The notes beneath the pieces were generated by a model. The model saw nothing but the letters and a program-made list of their open reading frames with translations, was not told the origin of the DNA and did no database searches. Shown one piece after another: positions 9,035-17,555 of a stretch of 54,827 nucleotides of DNA. The position numbers were made by a program, and so were the translations under genes. The stretch comes from a virus, in IMG/VR virus record IMGVR_UViG_3300032282_002669, positions 1 through 54,827 of that record; one strand, given 5' to 3'. Positions within the stretch are counted from its first letter, which is position 1. Every line of letters begins with the position of its first letter.

Positions 9035-11029
9035 ATGGCTAATACAGTTTCTTTATTAAATTTAAGTAATACTTTTGAAGATTGGGTTGCTGTAACCAAT
9101 AATCTTTCAAAAGAAAACAATGACCTTGCAGCTAACAATTATGTTAAAACTGCTGGCACATTATACTTAAATGAACCAGGTCTTGGTTTGCAAGTTGCCA
9201 ATGTGGCAGTTATTGCAGGTCAGTTACAAGTTCAAGGTATTGGTTCTTCTGCTTTTATTCAAAACAATCTCCGTGTTGATGGACAAGTATATTTTCAAAA
9301 TACTACATTAGGTTTAACCAACTCTGGTCCTTCAAATTTTAATGGACTAATTTCTGCAACAAGAACAGGCACGGCGTTATACATTGCGAATAATGCACAA
9401 ATTAATGGTTATGCAAATGTAAATAATATTAATGCAAATACCATTACATCATCTGTTATAACAGTAACAACATTAAACAATTCATATGTAAATGCTTCTT
9501 TTTTACATGCAAATGCAGCTTATAGTAAAGCAAACTCCGCTAATGTTTTGGCTCAGGCCGCTTTTGACCATGCTAACGGATCTTATGTTCACGCAAATGC
9601 TGCTTTTGATTTAGCTAATACAAAGTATGCTGCTGGTGGTGGTCAAATTGATGGTACTGTATCAATTACTGGTGGTTTAACTGTTGGTGGTAATTTCACC
9701 ATTAATGGTGTAACAATTACCGATTCAAATACATTTACACTCAGAGCAAACACAGGTACTAATGATGGACAATCATCATTTTTGAGAATCAATAGAGGTT
9801 CTCCTGGTAATCCTGGCGCAAATGCTGAAATTCGTTGGAATGATGCAAATTCTTATTGGGATTTGAGAGATGTTAATAATCCAACAGTATACAACCAGAT
9901 TATTACAACAAAATATGTTTCAAACTCTGTATTGTCAACAAATACATTTAATGTTGCAACATCAGCTTCTGTAAATACAGTTCTTAGATATGCTGAATCA
10001 AACTATAATGCAACCAATGCTGCATTTAGACATGCAAATGCTTCATATGATTATGCAAATACTGTAAATAATTTTTCACACACAACATTTGCATATGCAA
10101 ATACTGTAAACAATGTTACAATGACTTATATTGCATCTGTTGAAAATTATGCAAATACTGGTTATCGTCATGCAAATGCATCATTTAATCACGCAAACGC
10201 AGCTTATGTTACTGCCAATTCAGCACAAGCAAACACTATAATTACACAAGGTGTTGATGCATGGCAGAATACTAGAATTACTGCTGTAGATACCTATGCA
10301 ACATCAGGTTATACACAAGCAAATGCGGCTAATCAATATGCCAATACCGCATATGCTCAAGCAAATGCAACAAATACAATTACATTTTCTGCATATGCTC
10401 ATGCCAATGCAGCCTACACTCATGCTAATGCTTCTTTTGCAGCTGCTAACAATGTATTCCCACAAGTTCAACCTGCTTTTGCACAAGCAAACGCTGGTAC
10501 ATTACTTGCACAAGCAGCCTTTAATAGTGCCAATCTTGCTATTGGTACTAATGCAACACAAAATACAAGACTATCTGCTGTGGAAACATATTCTACCGCT
10601 GGTTATGGTCAAGCAAACGTAGCCACAATTTTAGCACAAGCCGCATTTAATTCTGCAAATAATTCTGCAGCTGCACTTTCCAATGTTCAATTAAGAGCAT
10701 ACAAAGAATATGTAAACACTGCTACCGTTTCAACATCAACATATGCTATTAATTTGGCAGATTCAAACATCTTTAGATTAACTTTAGGTACTTCCACCAC
10801 ATTATCATTTACTGGTGCGCCAGCTTCAGGAAACTTATTTTCAATTACTTTAATATTGACACAAGATGCTACAGGAGGTAGAACTGTAACATTACCAACT
10901 GCTAAATATTCAGATGGTATTGCACCCGCATTATCTGTTGGTGCTAATGCTACCGATATCTTGACGTATTTTACATATGATGGTGGTTCAACATATTTTG
11001 GTGCGTATGCAATGGCTAACGCATTTTAA
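9035..11029 (+). CDS. Long tail-fibre shaft protein (HANAAY/ANTA repeats)
   Basis: A 664-residue protein. Its N-terminal ~130 residues (MANTVSLLNLSNTFEDWV, LAANNYVKTAGTLYLNEPG, LQVQGIGSSAFIQNNLRVDG) form a module I recognise from structural proteins of marine T4-like phages. A short beta module follows (GGLTVGGNFTINGVTITD, RINRGSPGNPGANAEIRW), then a long run of Ala/Asn-rich repeats (HANAAYSKANSANVLAQAAF; YANTGYRHANASFNHANAAY), likely a trimeric shaft. The C-terminal ~100 residues (TVSTSTYAINLADSNIFRL ... GGSTYFGAYAMANAF) form a compact beta domain of a type common at fibre tips. SD AAGGG precedes the ATG. Fibre assignment is firm, exact position in the virion is not. Confidence 0.8.
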   Translation: MANTVSLLNLSNTFEDWVAVTNNLSKENNDLAANNYVKTAGTLYLNEPGLGLQVANVAVIAGQLQVQGIGSSAFIQNNLRVDGQVYFQNTTLGLTNSGPSNFNGLISATRTGTALYIANNAQINGYANVNNINANTITSSVITVTTLNNSYVNASFLHANAAYSKANSANVLAQAAFDHANGSYVHANAAFDLANTKYAAGGGQIDGTVSITGGLTVGGNFTINGVTITDSNTFTLRANTGTNDGQSSFLRINRGSPGNPGANAEIRWNDANSYWDLRDVNNPTVYNQIITTKYVSNSVLSTNTFNVATSASVNTVLRYAESNYNATNAAFRHANASYDYANTVNNFSHTTFAYANTVNNVTMTYIASVENYANTGYRHANASFNHANAAYVTANSAQANTIITQGVDAWQNTRITAVDTYATSGYTQANAANQYANTAYAQANATNTITFSAYAHANAAYTHANASFAAANNVFPQVQPAFAQANAGTLLAQAAFNSANLAIGTNATQNTRLSAVETYSTAGYGQANVATILAQAAFNSANNSAAALSNVQLRAYKEYVNTATVSTSTYAINLADSNIFRLTLGTSTTLSFTGAPASGNLFSITLILTQDATGGRTVTLPTAKYSDGIAPALSVGANATDILTYFTYDGGSTYFGAYAMANAF

Positions 11030-11127
11030 TGAAAAAGGTTAAGAGTCTAGGAGCCTACAAATTTAATTTTTCGAGTTCCTGGAGTCCAAAAAGCGAAATT
11101 AGTTTTAAGCTGTTTTTAATTAATTAA
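11029..11127 (+). CDS. Possible 32-aa small ORF in the gap after the shaft gene
   Basis: The shaft gene ends in TAATG, and the overlapping ATG opens a 32-codon frame (MKKVKSLGAYKFNFSSSW to FKLFLIN) that fills nearly the whole 113-base gap and ends just before the SD of the next gene (AAAGGAG at 11126-11132). TAATG coupling is used elsewhere in this window (gp14/gp15, gp15/50098, 50098/51399), which is the only support. The peptide is basic and aromatic and resembles nothing I know. The same gap could instead be plain leader RNA. Confidence 0.25.
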   Translation: MKKVKSLGAYKFNFSSSWSPKSEISFKLFLIN

Positions 11128-11142
11128 AGGAGTAATAAAAAA

Positions 11143-11475
11143 ATGTCTTTTGTCAGAATCGATGATGTCCATTTGTATGGTGGCTTAACAGAAGATGCTG
11201 CTGATTGTTATCGTACTAAAAAATGGTTAAATGACAATAATATTCCATTTGTTCATCTATTTTATCAAGATGATAATCAATGTGCAGAAGTTATTGAAAC
11301 TGTTAATGGTTGGTTTGCTACACCAGAACAATCAACTGTTATTTCAAAAATGCCTTTTGTTGTTTACTGTGAAGTAGATAGTGATTTGCCAATTTCACAA
11401 TATCCAAGAAAAGTATTAGTTGGATACGATGAAATCACTAGCAAATTAAAAGACCTTTACACAGTAGGCAGATAA
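11143..11475 (+). CDS. Conserved small protein, possible degenerate glutaredoxin fold
   Basis: A 110-residue soluble acidic protein preceded by a strong SD (AAAGGAG, 10-base spacing). The pattern DCYRTKKWLNDNNIPFVHLF resembles the CxxC-helix and second strand of glutaredoxins, and KMPFVVYCEVDSDLPISQYP is where a cis-Pro strand would be expected, but there is only one Cys at the usual active-site position, so redox activity is doubtful. Similar small proteins occur near fibre genes of T4-like phages, without a known role that I can state. It lies between a shaft gene and the collagen-like fibre gene (2-base spacing), so it may assist one of them. The fold suggestion is weak. Confidence 0.6.
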   Translation: MSFVRIDDVHLYGGLTEDAADCYRTKKWLNDNNIPFVHLFYQDDNQCAEVIETVNGWFATPEQSTVISKMPFVVYCEVDSDLPISQYPRKVLVGYDEITSKLKDLYTVGR

Positions 11476-11476
11476 T

Positions 11477-13234
11477 ATGCCTATAGCATTCCGTACACTC
11501 AAACAGGGTGTAGTCAGTTCCGGTTCCAGGACTTTCAATAGTTCTGGAAACTTTCAAATTCCATTAGGTATAACAGAAGTTACAATATCCGGAACTGGTG
11601 CTAAAGGAGCTTCGGGTGCAAGAGGTAACACGGGAAATCCAGGAAATATTGGATCACCTGGAAATGCTGGAAATCCAGGAGTTGCAGGCACTGCTGGGCC
11701 AGCTGGTGCTGCCGGTACTGCGGGAGCTTTAGGTCAATCAGGAACTCCAGGTAATGCCGGGAATGCAGGAACAGCCGGTACCGGTGGTGCTGGTGGAAAT
11801 GGTGGAGCTGGTGGTCCTGGAGGTTCAAGAGGATATACTACACTTACAAATGCATCTTATTCATCTGGAGGCACAGCTGGTCTATATGTTCAACCAAATT
11901 CTGGTCCTGCTGTAGGAGGACCTGCAGCAACGGGTGGTGGTGGATCAGGCGGTGCAGGTGCAATCCACGGCATGATGAATCAAGGTTATGGCGCTACTGC
12001 AATTGGTTCTGTTAGTGGTAATGTTTTATATCCTAAATCTCCTAATATTGCAGCATCAACTTTCTCAGGAAACAATATGAGTGTTCCTGTTATGGGTGGT
12101 TTTGGTGGATCTGGTGGTTCTGCTGGAGGGGCTGGATCTCCTGGAAATGCTGGAACTCCAGGAAACGCAGGAACAGCTGGAACTCCAGGAAGTTATGTTG
12201 TTACTGGCGGTGCTGGCGGTGCAGCACCAACATCATGGTCGGGTCAAAATGCTGTGGCAGGAAATACTGGCACAATAGGCAATTCAGGAACTTCAGGCAA
12301 CTCAGGAAACACAGGTGCAACCGGAACTCCAGGAAACATATCTTATTTTGGTTCAGTTAACACTCAAACATTCAATGGTGGTGCAGGTGGTTTAGGTGGA
12401 GCAGGAAGTCCTGGTGGTGTAGCAGGACCTGGTGGCGCAGCTGGTAATGCTGGTGCCTCAGGAAATCCAGGAAATGTTGGAACTGCTGGTAATCCAGGAA
12501 ATTCTGGAACAAATGGCAACGCAGGAAATGCAGGAGCTGCTGGTGCTGGAAATCCAGGTTCGGCTGGTAATACTGGAGGTGCGGGTGGCGGCGGTGGTGG
12601 CGGTGCTGCAGCTGTATGGTCTGGAACCGATAATTCTACTTTTGTATCTCCTGTAGGAAATAATCCAGGAAACTTTCAAGCAGCTTCAAGTACCATGAGT
12701 GCGGTTACACCTTGGTATAACAATGCTAGATATAATTCTGGTACAGGTAATGCTGGTAATGGCGGATCTGGTTCTGGAAATAATTCAGGTTATGGAACCG
12801 GTGGTTCTTCAGGTACATCAGGCTTTGCGTACTCTCCTTATTTGATTAATGATTATACTGGAATGTCCATAGTGGGTTCAGCCGGAAGTTCTGGAAATCC
12901 AGGCTCAGTAGGCAATACTGGTGCGAATGGAAACTCCTCAGCTGGTGGCGCAGGTAATCCAGGAAATTCAGGCACAACTGGTAATCCAGGAAATGCTGGT
13001 TCTGTTGGCGTTGCTGGTACGGGTGCAACTTCTGGTGGTCCTGGAGGATCTGCACCAGTAACTTGGTCTGGTAAAGATGCAAGTCTTGGAGTTCTTGGGG
13101 CTTCAGGAGATGCTGGAGAAATTAAAACTTATAATGCAGTATCAGTAAATTCTAGAGGAATATATCCTGTTTCTATAGGAACAGGAGCAAATCCAGGATC
13201 AATTACAGTAGCTTGGAATAGAACTATTAAATAA
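11477..13234 (+). CDS. Collagen-like/glycine-rich tail fibre or adhesin
   Basis: A 585-residue protein. Residues 1 to about 45 form a small beta head (SRTFNSSGNFQIPLGITEVTI). From about 48 it runs in Gly-X-Y triplets (GNTGNPGNIGSPGNAGNPG) in several blocks (about 48-115, 220-240, 268-290, 310-370, 475-510), separated by glycine-rich loops such as GGAGGNGGAGGPGG and GGGGGGG. In the triplet blocks most prolines are in the Y position (GNP, GSP, GTP), the site that prolyl 4-hydroxylases modify in collagen. The C-terminus is a short beta segment (SIGTGANPGSITVAWNRTIK). Glycine-rich tips of this kind are receptor-binding elements in T4-like phages. The next gene is a prolyl-hydroxylase-like enzyme. 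Confidence 0.85.
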   Translation: MPIAFRTLKQGVVSSGSRTFNSSGNFQIPLGITEVTISGTGAKGASGARGNTGNPGNIGSPGNAGNPGVAGTAGPAGAAGTAGALGQSGTPGNAGNAGTAGTGGAGGNGGAGGPGGSRGYTTLTNASYSSGGTAGLYVQPNSGPAVGGPAATGGGGSGGAGAIHGMMNQGYGATAIGSVSGNVLYPKSPNIAASTFSGNNMSVPVMGGFGGSGGSAGGAGSPGNAGTPGNAGTAGTPGSYVVTGGAGGAAPTSWSGQNAVAGNTGTIGNSGTSGNSGNTGATGTPGNISYFGSVNTQTFNGGAGGLGGAGSPGGVAGPGGAAGNAGASGNPGNVGTAGNPGNSGTNGNAGNAGAAGAGNPGSAGNTGGAGGGGGGGAAAVWSGTDNSTFVSPVGNNPGNFQAASSTMSAVTPWYNNARYNSGTGNAGNGGSGSGNNSGYGTGGSSGTSGFAYSPYLINDYTGMSIVGSAGSSGNPGSVGNTGANGNSSAGGAGNPGNSGTTGNPGNAGSVGVAGTGATSGGPGGSAPVTWSGKDASLGVLGASGDAGEIKTYNAVSVNSRGIYPVSIGTGANPGSITVAWNRTIK

Positions 13235-13253
13235 TTTTTGAAAGTGAGTTGTT

Positions 13254-13850
13254 ATGTTATATCAAATATCTCCAACACCAACGTTGGGTTTGACTGAACA
13301 TGAATTTGTATCTTGGAATGATGGGTTTACTGAAGAAGAAGTTAATAGAATTATTGATTATGCCGACACTTTAGAAAAACAACACTCTAAAGTAGACAAA
13401 GGAGATTTATCTCCTAAAAAAATTCGAATTAGTGAAATTGCTTGGATGTTTCCAGATAATGATACAAAATGGATATATGATAAGTTATCTTGGATATTGA
13501 GGCAATTAAATGCACAATTCTATAGATTTAATATAACAGGATTTGATGAACCATTACAATACACTATCTATAATGGTAGTGAAGAAGAAGGTGGTCACTA
13601 TACTTGGCATAGAGATACTGGTGGAGATGCGCCAAGAAAGTTATCCATAGTCATGCAGTTGAGTGACCAAAGTGAGTATGAGGGTGGAGATTTAGAAATT
13701 TTGAATGCCAATGGTGGTATATTAAAAGTTGATAAGAAAAAAGGTTTTATTGTAATGTTTCCATCTTATGCAACACATAGAGTTACGCCAGTTACCTCAG
13801 GCATTAGAAGAAGTTTAGTGGTTTGGGCTTCAGGTCCAGCATTTGTATAG
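13254..13850 (+). CDS. 2-oxoglutarate/Fe(II) oxygenase, prolyl 4-hydroxylase-like
   Basis: A 198-residue enzyme of the 2OG-Fe(II) dioxygenase superfamily, P4H-type. The iron-binding triad is visible: H119 and D121 in YTWHRDTGG and H175 in SYATHRVTPV; R185 or R186 in GIRRSLVVWASG is the expected 2-oxoglutarate-binding basic residue. EYEGGDLEI is also typical of the family. Such enzymes hydroxylate an unactivated carbon while decarboxylating 2-oxoglutarate. It lies 19 bases after the collagen-like fibre gene, whose Gly-X-Pro triplets are a plausible substrate; that pairing is inference. The domain is close to full length and no key residue is missing. Other substrates (other fibre proteins, host proteins) remain possible. 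Confidence 0.88.
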   Translation: MLYQISPTPTLGLTEHEFVSWNDGFTEEEVNRIIDYADTLEKQHSKVDKGDLSPKKIRISEIAWMFPDNDTKWIYDKLSWILRQLNAQFYRFNITGFDEPLQYTIYNGSEEEGGHYTWHRDTGGDAPRKLSIVMQLSDQSEYEGGDLEILNANGGILKVDKKKGFIVMFPSYATHRVTPVTSGIRRSLVVWASGPAFV

Positions 13851-13851
13851 C

Positions 13852-13858
13852 CTAAATA
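13852..13858 (+). promoter_or_regulatory. Candidate T4-type late promoter (CTAAATA)
   Basis: CTAAATA immediately follows the stop of the oxygenase gene, 26 bases before the ATG at 13885. It matches the core of the T4 late -10 element (TATAAATA), recognised by the phage sigma factor gp55. The location, in a gap before a new gene set, fits; no transcript data. Confidence 0.5.
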
Positions 13859-13884
13859 AAATAGATAAAAACAATTAGAATAAT

Positions 13885-14223
13885 ATGCCAGCAGCCTATT
13901 CCAACCTATACATCGAACAAGGAACATCATTTTCTACTACAGTTACAGTAGATGATGTCTATGGAGATGTCTATGATTTGTCTAATTATACTGCTAGAAG
14001 TCAAATTCGTAAGTCTTATTACTCAGCCAATACTACGGCAGTATTTACTACTTCAGTTAATTCTGGTCAAGGATCAATTACTCTAAGTCTATCAGCAGCG
14101 GTGACGGCAAACATTGCCCCAGGTCGTTATGTATACGATACTACAATCACCGGCATATACAATCGTGAAGTTACAAGAATATTAGAAGGTGTTGTGGAAA
14201 TTTCACCATCAGTCACAAGGTAA
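13885..14223 (+). CDS. Conserved virion-associated beta protein
   Basis: A 112-residue beta-rich protein. The pattern LYIEQGTSFSTTVTVDD, YDLSNYTARSQIRKSYYS and IAPGRYVYDTTIT belongs to a family common in T4-like and other phages near tail genes, predicted to be a small Ig-like structural protein. No catalytic motif or transmembrane segment. It heads a run of short genes (13885-14685) spaced by 0 to 3 bases, behind a late promoter box. Likely a minor baseplate or fibre-adaptor component; function is not established. Confidence 0.65.
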   Translation: MPAAYSNLYIEQGTSFSTTVTVDDVYGDVYDLSNYTARSQIRKSYYSANTTAVFTTSVNSGQGSITLSLSAAVTANIAPGRYVYDTTITGIYNREVTRILEGVVEISPSVTR

Positions 14224-14226
14224 AAA

Positions 14227-14448
14227 ATGACAACTCAGACCATAGGTACAGTAAGAGTTCAAGTAGGTACAACAGGTAATCCAAAAGTTAGATCAATTAA
14301 CTATGGAACAACTTCATTAAAAGGCGCTTCTGATGTAGACATTAGAGGCGCAGAGGACGGAGAAGTATTGGTTTACAGAGCTGCAACAGATTCATTTGTA
14401 GTTGCGCCAGTCACAGCTGTTGCTGGTCTAGATGCGGGAACATTTTAA
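14227..14448 (+). CDS. Small adaptor-like structural protein ending in DAGTF
   Basis: A 73-residue protein (MTTQTIGTVRVQVGTTGNPK ... GLDAGTF). The central DIRGAEDGEVLVYRAATDSF looks like a short fibre beta motif. It starts 3 bases after the previous stop, with AAGG as SD overlapping the end of the previous gene. Its last five residues match the C-terminal tag shared with the next two genes and with the coiled-coil gene at 16453. Function unknown; probably part of the same assembly as its neighbours. Confidence 0.6.
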   Translation: MTTQTIGTVRVQVGTTGNPKVRSINYGTTSLKGASDVDIRGAEDGEVLVYRAATDSFVVAPVTAVAGLDAGTF

Positions 14449-14685
14449 GTGGCAAATACTTCAATACAAATACTAAGGTCGTATGCAAATACGAAACCAA
14501 CAACACTAAATGATGGTGAAATGGCCTATTCTTTTTTGGCCAACACACTTTATATTGGTGACCAAACTGGTCAAGTTATTCGTATTGGTGCATTAACCAC
14601 AACAGAAAATGCAGCAAACACAGTAGTTTTAAGAGATTCAAGTGGTAATATAAATGTTGCCACCGTAGACGGTGGAAATTTCTAA
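14449..14685 (+). CDS. Small fibre N-terminal-module protein, GTG start, ending in DGGNF
   Basis: A 78-residue protein whose GTG start follows the preceding TAA with no gap. Its body (SIQILRSYANTKPTTL, DGEMAYSFLANTLYIGD) is the same module as the N-terminus of the 560-residue protein at 14733 and, more distantly, the protein at 17064 (GELAINYADGKLFY). It therefore looks like a free-standing copy of a fibre-attachment module, capped by the VDGGNF terminus. Role unknown; a tail or baseplate adaptor is plausible. Confidence 0.6.
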   Translation: MANTSIQILRSYANTKPTTLNDGEMAYSFLANTLYIGDQTGQVIRIGALTTTENAANTVVLRDSSGNINVATVDGGNF

Positions 14686-14688
14686 ATA
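14682..14688 (+). promoter_or_regulatory. Candidate T4-type late promoter (CTAAATA)
   Basis: CTAAATA overlaps the stop codon of the preceding gene and lies 44 bases before the ATG at 14733, in a 47-base gap that also holds a good SD (AAGGA). Core of the T4 late -10 consensus. Confidence 0.45.
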
Positions 14689-14732
14689 GTAGTAGTAAGT
14701 AATTATTAGCAGCCTCATAATAAGGATAACAA

Positions 14733-16415
14733 ATGGCAAATACAAATATTTTAATTAAGCGCTCGTCAAGCACACGCCAGCCTAGTTCGCTAGCTGCCGG
14801 TGAATTAGCGTATTCATACCAATCAAATACATTATTCTTAGGTAATGCGGCTGGTAATGGTGTCATCAACGTTGGTGGTGTATATTATACTCAATCAATT
14901 GACAATGCAACTTCTGCTGCTACTCCAGGCACAATCGTTAGACGAGATGCTTCGGGTAACGCAACTTTCCAAAACATTACTGTTAATGGATTCATTTCTG
15001 GTACAATTGACGGTGTTGCAAACGCTGCCGTCTATCTAAGAGATTCACAAAACTTTAGTGTTTCTGGTGGTGACATCTCTGCTACGGCCGTATCATTTAA
15101 CGGTACAGGTCCTGTTACTTTAAATGCATCACTTAACAGTATTGCTGGTTTAAGTGCTGGTACATACGGATCTTCTACTGCAATTCCAGTTTTAAATATT
15201 GCTGCAAATGGTCGTATCACTGGTGTTTCAACTCAATCTATCTCTACTCAATTTACTTTAACCGGCGACACCGGCAATACAACCATTTCTGGTGGTGATA
15301 CACTCGCTGTTGTTGGTGGTGCTGGTATAACAAGTGTTGTTTCTGGTGACCAAGTAACTCTTGATGTAGACAATACTGTTGTTCGTTCTAATACAGCAAT
15401 TACAAGTCAAACTATTGATGGTTCTTTAACTATTGCTGGTAACTTAACAGTCCAAGGCACACAAACAACAGTTAACACATATACATTAAACGTTGCCGAT
15501 CCATTAATTATTTTAGCGGCAAATAATGCTAGTGATGCTATTGATATTGGTTTTGCTGGTCACTATAATGATGGTGCTACCGATAGACATACTGGTTTCT
15601 TCCGTGACGCTGGTACAAAAGAATACTATGTATTTGATGGATATACTCCTGAGTTATATTCTAATAATAGTATTGATGTTGCAGCTGCAAGTTTCCACAA
15701 AGCAAACTTGAATGCTGGATATGCTAAAGTAGATGGTATTTTCTCAAATGGTATCAATTTAGATACTCGTATTCAAAACATCTATAATTCTGCCAATACA
15801 AATGCTTCTGATATTACAATCATTCAAGGTGTTAATACAACACAGAATACTCGTATTACTGCTGTAGATAGTTTTGCTCAAGGCGCTTACAACAAGGCAA
15901 ACAATTCAGTACAAGCTTCAAGCAATCTTACTTTTGGCCAATTGGTTGTTGCTGATGGTAATACATCATTAAAGAGCCTTGCTAATAGTTCTTATACATT
16001 AACAGGTACACTTGGTGCTAGCAAAACAATTACATCATTTACTGTTGATGCATATGGTCGTGTAACTGCTGCAACTGCTGGTAACATTGCAATTAGTTCT
16101 TCTGCTGTTTCTGGTTTGGCTGCTGTTGCTACCTCCGGCAACTATAGTGATTTAAGTGGTGCACCAAGTTTAGCATCGATAGCTACTTCAGGTTCCGGTT
16201 CAGATATTACCACAGGTACTGTTGCAGTATCTTACGGTGGTACTGGTCGAAATACATTTACCACTAATGGTTTGGTATTTGGTAATTCTACTGATGGTTT
16301 ATTGGTTACTGCTTCTGCAGGTACTTCAGACCAGACATTCAGTAATCAAATTCTTACTGTTACCAACGCTGGTGTGCCAGTATGGTCAAGTGCTCTTGAC
16401 GGAGGCACATTCTAA
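14733..16415 (+). CDS. Tail fibre protein with GHYND module, ends in DGGTF
   Basis: A 560-residue fibre protein. N-terminal module (NILIKRSSSTRQPSSLAAGE, AYSYQSNTLFLGN); repeated beta segments (GVANAAVYLRDSQNFSVSGG, GRITGVSTQSIS); then the module TLNVADPLIILAANN ... IGFAGHYNDGATDRHTGFF ... KEYYVFDGYTPELYSNN (about 250-310), which recurs in the shaft proteins at 19997 and 27138. A short TQNTRITAVD stretch and a fibre-type C-terminal region (GRVTAATAGNIAISSSAVSG, SYGGTGRNTFTTNGLVFGNS) follow, ending in LDGGTF. Late promoter and SD are upstream. Good candidate for an adaptor or proximal fibre part, with no enzymatic motif. Confidence 0.8.
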   Translation: MANTNILIKRSSSTRQPSSLAAGELAYSYQSNTLFLGNAAGNGVINVGGVYYTQSIDNATSAATPGTIVRRDASGNATFQNITVNGFISGTIDGVANAAVYLRDSQNFSVSGGDISATAVSFNGTGPVTLNASLNSIAGLSAGTYGSSTAIPVLNIAANGRITGVSTQSISTQFTLTGDTGNTTISGGDTLAVVGGAGITSVVSGDQVTLDVDNTVVRSNTAITSQTIDGSLTIAGNLTVQGTQTTVNTYTLNVADPLIILAANNASDAIDIGFAGHYNDGATDRHTGFFRDAGTKEYYVFDGYTPELYSNNSIDVAAASFHKANLNAGYAKVDGIFSNGINLDTRIQNIYNSANTNASDITIIQGVNTTQNTRITAVDSFAQGAYNKANNSVQASSNLTFGQLVVADGNTSLKSLANSSYTLTGTLGASKTITSFTVDAYGRVTAATAGNIAISSSAVSGLAAVATSGNYSDLSGAPSLASIATSGSGSDITTGTVAVSYGGTGRNTFTTNGLVFGNSTDGLLVTASAGTSDQTFSNQILTVTNAGVPVWSSALDGGTF

Positions 16416-16421
16416 GTAATA

Positions 16422-16430
16422 CTATATAAT
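16422..16430 (+). promoter_or_regulatory. Recurring CTATATAAT element, possible promoter
   Basis: The nonamer CTATATAAT occurs here, at 17562-17570 and at 38765-38773, in all cases in a short intergenic gap. The first two share flanking bases as well (roughly AAYACTATATAATTT). It contains a perfect TATAAT -10 but no well-spaced -35, and is not the TATAAATA late box. A phage promoter of another class is possible. Confidence 0.35.
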
Positions 16431-16452
16431 TTTTTATAATAGGGAGTTTGAA

Positions 16453-17058
16453 ATGGGTAATGAAAAGTTTGTTAATTATTATATTGAGGGGTTGATTTCT
16501 ACACTAAATGATTGTTTGATAAGAAACATTTCATTACAAGCGACTGATAGAATTAGTAAAGAAATAATTGAGAGTCATTCTAAAAAGATTGAAAGTTTAA
16601 ATGGTTCTATTGATGCTCTACAAGTTGACTTAGAAAATTCTAAGAAACAACAATCTGATTCTGATAATCAACGTTATCAGAATTTAGAGAACAGCATCAA
16701 AGACCATTTAAACACAATCGCTAAATTGAATGGTGAAGTTTCTCAATTAAATACAATGAAAAATGAATATGAAAATGTTAAACATCAGGTACAACATGTA
16801 GACACTTTCAGAACCGAGTTAAACAAAACTCGGGAAGAATTAAACAATGTTCGTAACGAATATGAAAAAAAGATTATTGACTTAAACAGTTCATATGAGT
16901 TGCAGATTAAAGAACTAAATGAAAAAATTGACTATTTACAATTAACTCCTGCCAGAAGAAAAAAAATTGAGGAAGTGAAAAAGGAAACTACCGACACACC
17001 AACTATTGATGTGTTTAGTAGTTCAGAAGAAATTCTCAAAGACGGCGGAAGTTTCTAA
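16453..17058 (+). CDS. Coiled-coil virion-associated protein ending in DGGSF
   Basis: A 201-residue protein. Residues 1 to about 30 (GNEKFVNYYIEGLISTLND) are a conserved head that I associate with marine T4-like phages; residues about 35-170 form an almost continuous charged coiled coil (IDALQVDLENSKKQQSDSD; TELNKTREELNNVRNEYEKK). The tail is acidic and ends EEILKDGGSF, the same C-terminal tag as the neighbouring beta proteins. SD AGGGAG is strong. It could be a fibre or baseplate spacer or a chaperone; the shared tag argues that it joins the same structure as its neighbours. Function unknown. Confidence 0.7.
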   Translation: MGNEKFVNYYIEGLISTLNDCLIRNISLQATDRISKEIIESHSKKIESLNGSIDALQVDLENSKKQQSDSDNQRYQNLENSIKDHLNTIAKLNGEVSQLNTMKNEYENVKHQVQHVDTFRTELNKTREELNNVRNEYEKKIIDLNSSYELQIKELNEKIDYLQLTPARRKKIEEVKKETTDTPTIDVFSSSEEILKDGGSF

Positions 17059-17063
17059 GGTAA

Positions 17064-17555
17064 ATGGCAAATACAACAGTACGGTTAAAAAAATCAGGTG
17101 TAACAGGTAATGTACCAGACTCACTAGTTTATGGTGAGCTGGCGATTAACTACGCTGATGGTAAACTGTTTTATCGTCATGCAAACAATACTGTTGCTAG
17201 TATTTCTACTGGCTCAACAACAGATTCGTTTGCAACCATCAATGCTAATTCTTCTTTAATATTAGCATCTTCTCCACAAGATACTCTGTCTATTATTCCT
17301 GGTAATAATATTACCATATCGACAGATACATTCAATAAAACAATCACAATTAATTCTACTGCCTCAGGTGGTGGAAATTCTGTTGATGATTATGCTAGAG
17401 ATAAAGCAAACTCGGCTAATGTTCTTGCACAAGCCGCATTTGATAAAGCAAATACTGGAGTAGGCACTTATACAATTACTGGCGCTCAATATGTTGATTA
17501 TGGTTGGGTACCTCAAACACCAGGTCCAATATTATTCGATTATGGAACGCTATAA
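17064..17555 (+). CDS. Fibre/adaptor protein with GELAINY module
   Basis: A 163-residue protein. Its N-terminal module (TTVRLKKSGVTGNVPDSLVY, GELAINYADGKLFYRHAN) is related to those at 14449 and 14733. A short NNITISTDTFNKTITIN beta part and one shaft-type repeat (KANSANVLAQAAFDKANTG) follow; the end is aromatic (YGWVPQTPGPILFDYGTL). The terminal DYGTL is a looser form of the DGGxF tag. It starts 5 bases after the coiled-coil gene. Structural; exact place unknown. Confidence 0.7.
   Translation: MANTTVRLKKSGVTGNVPDSLVYGELAINYADGKLFYRHANNTVASISTGSTTDSFATINANSSLILASSPQDTLSIIPGNNITISTDTFNKTITINSTASGGGNSVDDYARDKANSANVLAQAAFDKANTGVGTYTITGAQYVDYGWVPQTPGPILFDYGTL

Noticed and set aside
11030-11142. 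Terminator or tRNA in the 113-base gap
   Set aside because: Only weak, interrupted pairings followed by a mixed T-rich stretch; no cloverleaf or convincing stem with U-run.
11143-11475. Active glutaredoxin
   Set aside because: Only one Cys at the active-site position and no CxxC motif.
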